A stretch of 7,789 nucleotides of DNA from positions 1 to 7,789 of the forward strand of contig PLMF01000386.1 in the NCBI GenBank assembly GCA_003142355.1, read 5' to 3'. Below are positions 6,637 to 7,789 of the stretch, piece after piece. A program made the translations under genes and the position numbers. The notes below the pieces were generated by a model. That model saw only the letters and a list, made by a program, of their open reading frames with translations, was not told the origin of the DNA and did not search any database. Position 1 is the first letter of the stretch. Every line of letters begins with the position of its first letter. Source of the DNA: Bryobacterales bacterium (lineage in GTDB: Bacteria > Acidobacteriota > Terriglobia > Bryobacterales > Bryobacteraceae).

Positions 6637-7131
6637 TTATTTGCCCGCGGGCAGCGGCATGTCGGAGCTTTCCATGTCGGCCACGACCTTCCAGGTTCCG
6701 TCGGCTTGCTTCTTATAGGCGATCAGGTATTTGCCCTTGTCGGTGACGGGTTTTTTCGTTTTGGGGTTCGTCGTGGTCATGGTGTAGGTGCCTTGCGTGT
6801 AGCCCAGGTCGCCGGACTTGGCGACCTCGACACGCGACGTCTGGCACGCGTGCGCGAAATTCGGGTCATCGACGAGCGGCTTGAAAGCCGCTCGAATGGC
6901 GTCCTTGCCGTTGATTTCCGGCGCGGTGGGCACCAGCAGCGACGCATCATCGGCGTAATAGCTCATACTCTTTTCGAAGTCCTTGTCCGCTATGGCCTTG
7001 GCCGAAGCCGCTTCGGTATCTTTGAGCGACTGAACGTCGGCGGCGTGGGTATCCGGGGGCGGCGCCTGGGTGCAGGCGGTGGTGAAGGCGAGCAGCAGGA
7101 GAGAAACCAGCATGGAAAGTCGTAGGTGCAT
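6637..7131 (-). CDS. DUF4440/SnoaL-like lipoprotein D4
   Basis: It encodes 164 residues from ATG (7129-7131) to TAA (6637-6639). The frame is open far upstream into glgB, but this start is chosen because it has GGAGG (7140-7144) 8 nt before it and begins a signal peptide that matches D1 and D3 (lipobox Cys20, TTACTQAPPP). The DUF4440 domain marks are YYADDASLLVP, GKDAIRAAFKP, KSGDLGYTQGTY, DKGKYLIAYKKQADG and WKVVADMESSD. It departs from its relatives in two conserved places: the helix Trp is Ser (AASAK), and the strand SFQP/AFQP is ACQT, which adds a Cys to the mature protein. These may be relaxed constraint or specialisation. It is the copy next to intact glgB, 47 bp from its stop, and shares its direction. 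It could receive read-through from glgB besides its own promoter. Confidence 0.88.
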   Translation of the reverse strand: MHLRLSMLVSLLLLAFTTACTQAPPPDTHAADVQSLKDTEAASAKAIADKDFEKSMSYYADDASLLVPTAPEINGKDAIRAAFKPLVDDPNFAHACQTSRVEVAKSGDLGYTQGTYTMTTTNPKTKKPVTDKGKYLIAYKKQADGTWKVVADMESSDMPLPAGK

Positions 7132-7158
7132 CCGTTTGTCCTCCGGGGAGCAATTATA
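7132..7158 (-). promoter_or_regulatory. Promoter -10 box and ribosome binding site of D4
   Basis: TATAAT on the minus strand at 7153-7158 and GGAGGAC at 7138-7144. The leader is 6 bp shorter than in D1 and D3. A -35 element at normal spacing would overlap the glgB stop codon; the bases there do not resemble TTGACA. Confidence 0.58.
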
Positions 7159-7162
7159 CACG

Positions 7163-7176
7163 AAACCCCGCTGGGG
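7163..7176 (-). terminator. Short GC hairpin after glgB, possible weak terminator
   Basis: On the minus strand CCCC-AGC-GGGG (7166-7176) is followed by TTT (7163-7165), 2 bp past the glgB stop. The 4-bp stem and three T's are at the low limit for an intrinsic terminator. The same CCCC-AGC-GGGG occurs after the glgB fragment (5198-5208), where the T's are interrupted. It lies between the glgB stop and the D4 -10 box and so within that promoter's spacer. Confidence 0.3.
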
Positions 7177-7178
7177 CG

Positions 7179-7789
7179 CTATCGTTTGCGGAACGCCACC
7201 ACCGACAATGGCGGCAGCGTCACGGCGATGCTGTTGGGACGGTTGTGCTTGGGGACGGGGCGCGAGGAGACGCAGCCGCCGTTGCCCATGTTCGATCCGC
7301 CGAACAACTCCGAATCGGTGTTCAGAATCTCTTCGTAGAAGCCCTCTTCGGGCACGCCGAACTCGTAGCCCTGGCGCGGCACGGGAGTGAAGTTGCAGCA
7401 GAACAGAATGAAGTCGCTGGGGTCCTCGGCGCGGCGCAAGAAGGCGATGACGGAGGCCTCCCAGTCGTGGAAGTCCACCCATTCGAAACCGGTCGAGTGG
7501 AAGTCCACCTGGTAGAGCGCGGGGCTCGAGCGGTAGAGGCGGTTGAGCTCGCGCATCAGGGTCTGGAGCTTGCGGTGACAGTCGAATTCCAGCAGCTCCC
7601 AGCGCACGCTGGTGTTGCAGTTCCACTCCTCGCGCTGGCCGATCTCCTGGCCCATGAACAGTAGCTTCTTGCCGGGGTGGGCCCACATGTAGGCCAGGAA
7701 GGCGCGCACGTTGGCGAACTGACGCCATTCGTCGCCGGGCATTTTGTTCAGCAGCGAGCCTTTGCCGTGGACCACCTCGTCGTGCGAGA
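7179..7789 (-). CDS. glgB: 1,4-alpha-glucan branching enzyme GlgB, C-terminal part (5' end outside window)
   Basis: The minus-strand frame enters at the right edge and stops at TAG 7179-7181, about 202 residues. GlgB cuts alpha-1,4-glucan chains and rejoins them through alpha-1,6 branches in cytoplasmic glycogen synthesis. The first visible residues, SHDEVVHGKGSLLNKMPGDE, are the conserved region IV of GH13 branching enzymes; HD includes the Asp that stabilises the transition state. Then follow FANVRAFLAYMWAHPGKKLLFMGQE and QREEWN, and the C-terminal all-beta domain with FCCNFTPVPRQGY, EILNTDSELFGGSNMGNGG and TLPPLSVVAFRKR. These align segment by segment with E. coli GlgB as I recall it. The GTG at 7775 is internal and is not the start. 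The nucleophile and acid/base regions lie outside the window. Downstream are four lipoprotein genes in the same direction. Confidence 0.95.
   Translation of the reverse strand, partial: SHDEVVHGKGSLLNKMPGDEWRQFANVRAFLAYMWAHPGKKLLFMGQEIGQREEWNCNTSVRWELLEFDCHRKLQTLMRELNRLYRSSPALYQVDFHSTGFEWVDFHDWEASVIAFLRRAEDPSDFILFCCNFTPVPRQGYEFGVPEEGFYEEILNTDSELFGGSNMGNGGCVSSRPVPKHNRPNSIAVTLPPLSVVAFRKR

Larger units (their letters stand above)
4657..7131 (-). repeat. Four-copy tandem paralogue array of lipoprotein genes with glgB-derived spacers
   Basis: D4, D3, D2 and D1 lie head to tail in 2.5 kb with spacers of 97, 92 and 291 bp. The D2-D1 spacer holds the 240-bp glgB tail and the D3-D2 spacer holds the 15-bp glgB scar. 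The D4-D3 spacer holds neither. D3 and D4 also share their 3' flank. The pattern fits stepwise tandem duplication of [glgB tail + promoter + gene], followed by deletions. No insertion sequence or target-site repeat is visible at the junctions. Confidence 0.88.

Noticed and set aside
5889..7125. Plus-strand open frames of about 215 codons across D2-D3 and D3-D4 that resemble each other, and so look like a second repeated gene family.
   Set aside because: They are antisense shadows. They resemble each other only because the lipoprotein genes on the other strand are paralogues.
4657..7131. Mobile element, integron cassette or CRISPR-like origin for the repeats.
   Set aside because: There is no transposase, integrase, terminal inverted repeat, attC-like site or short regular repeat-spacer structure. 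The repeats are whole genes with glgB flanks.
7140..7149. Small palindrome CTCCGGGGAG over the D4 ribosome site, which might hide it.
   Set aside because: Only 4 bp with a 2-nt loop, too tight to form a stable hairpin, and it is absent from the other copies.
7132..7728. An upstream extension of the D4 frame to 7728, overlapping glgB on the same strand.
   Set aside because: The extension is glgB read out of frame. The signal peptide, the ribosome site and the match to D1 and D3 all fix the start at 7131.

Overview
The window is high-GC bacterial DNA and most likely comes from an Acidobacteriota genome, probably of the Bryobacterales/Solibacter kind. That assignment is an inference from gene content: an Oar-like TonB-dependent outer-membrane receptor is followed at once by a VWFA-related protein of the type expanded in Acidobacteria. 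No rRNA or other firm taxonomic marker is present.

Left half, + strand (1-4772): the 3' part of a large TonB-dependent receptor (open from base 1, stop at 2529) is followed after 2 bp by a secreted VWFA-family protein (start 2532). The pair looks like an operon. The last 38 codons of the VWFA reading frame (4657-4772) are antisense to the first gene of the next block, so its C-terminus is probably an accident of rearrangement.

Right half, - strand (4657-7789): the catalytic C-terminal part of the glycogen branching enzyme GlgB (7179-7789, 5' end outside the window) is followed downstream by four tandem paralogues of a small lipoprotein with a DUF4440/SnoaL-like (NTF2-fold) domain. In order of transcription they are D4 (6637-7131), D3 (6045-6539), D2 (5449-5952) and D1 (4657-5157). 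D1 is broken by one in-frame amber codon. Each copy has its own TATAAT box and a Shine-Dalgarno site.

The most informative feature is the debris between the copies. A 240-bp duplicate of the glgB 3' end (5211-5450) lies between D2 and D1. A 15-bp scar of the glgB stop region (5988-6002) lies upstream of D2. These show that the unit duplicated was [glgB tail + promoter + lipoprotein gene], and that glgB pieces were then lost to different degrees. By hand count the large glgB fragment differs from the intact tail mostly at synonymous sites, so it seems to have diverged while still part of a working glgB.

I see no CRISPR array, tRNA, rRNA, transposase, integrase or recognisable defence system. 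The main novelty is the lineage-specific amplification and decay of a lipoprotein family behind glgB.
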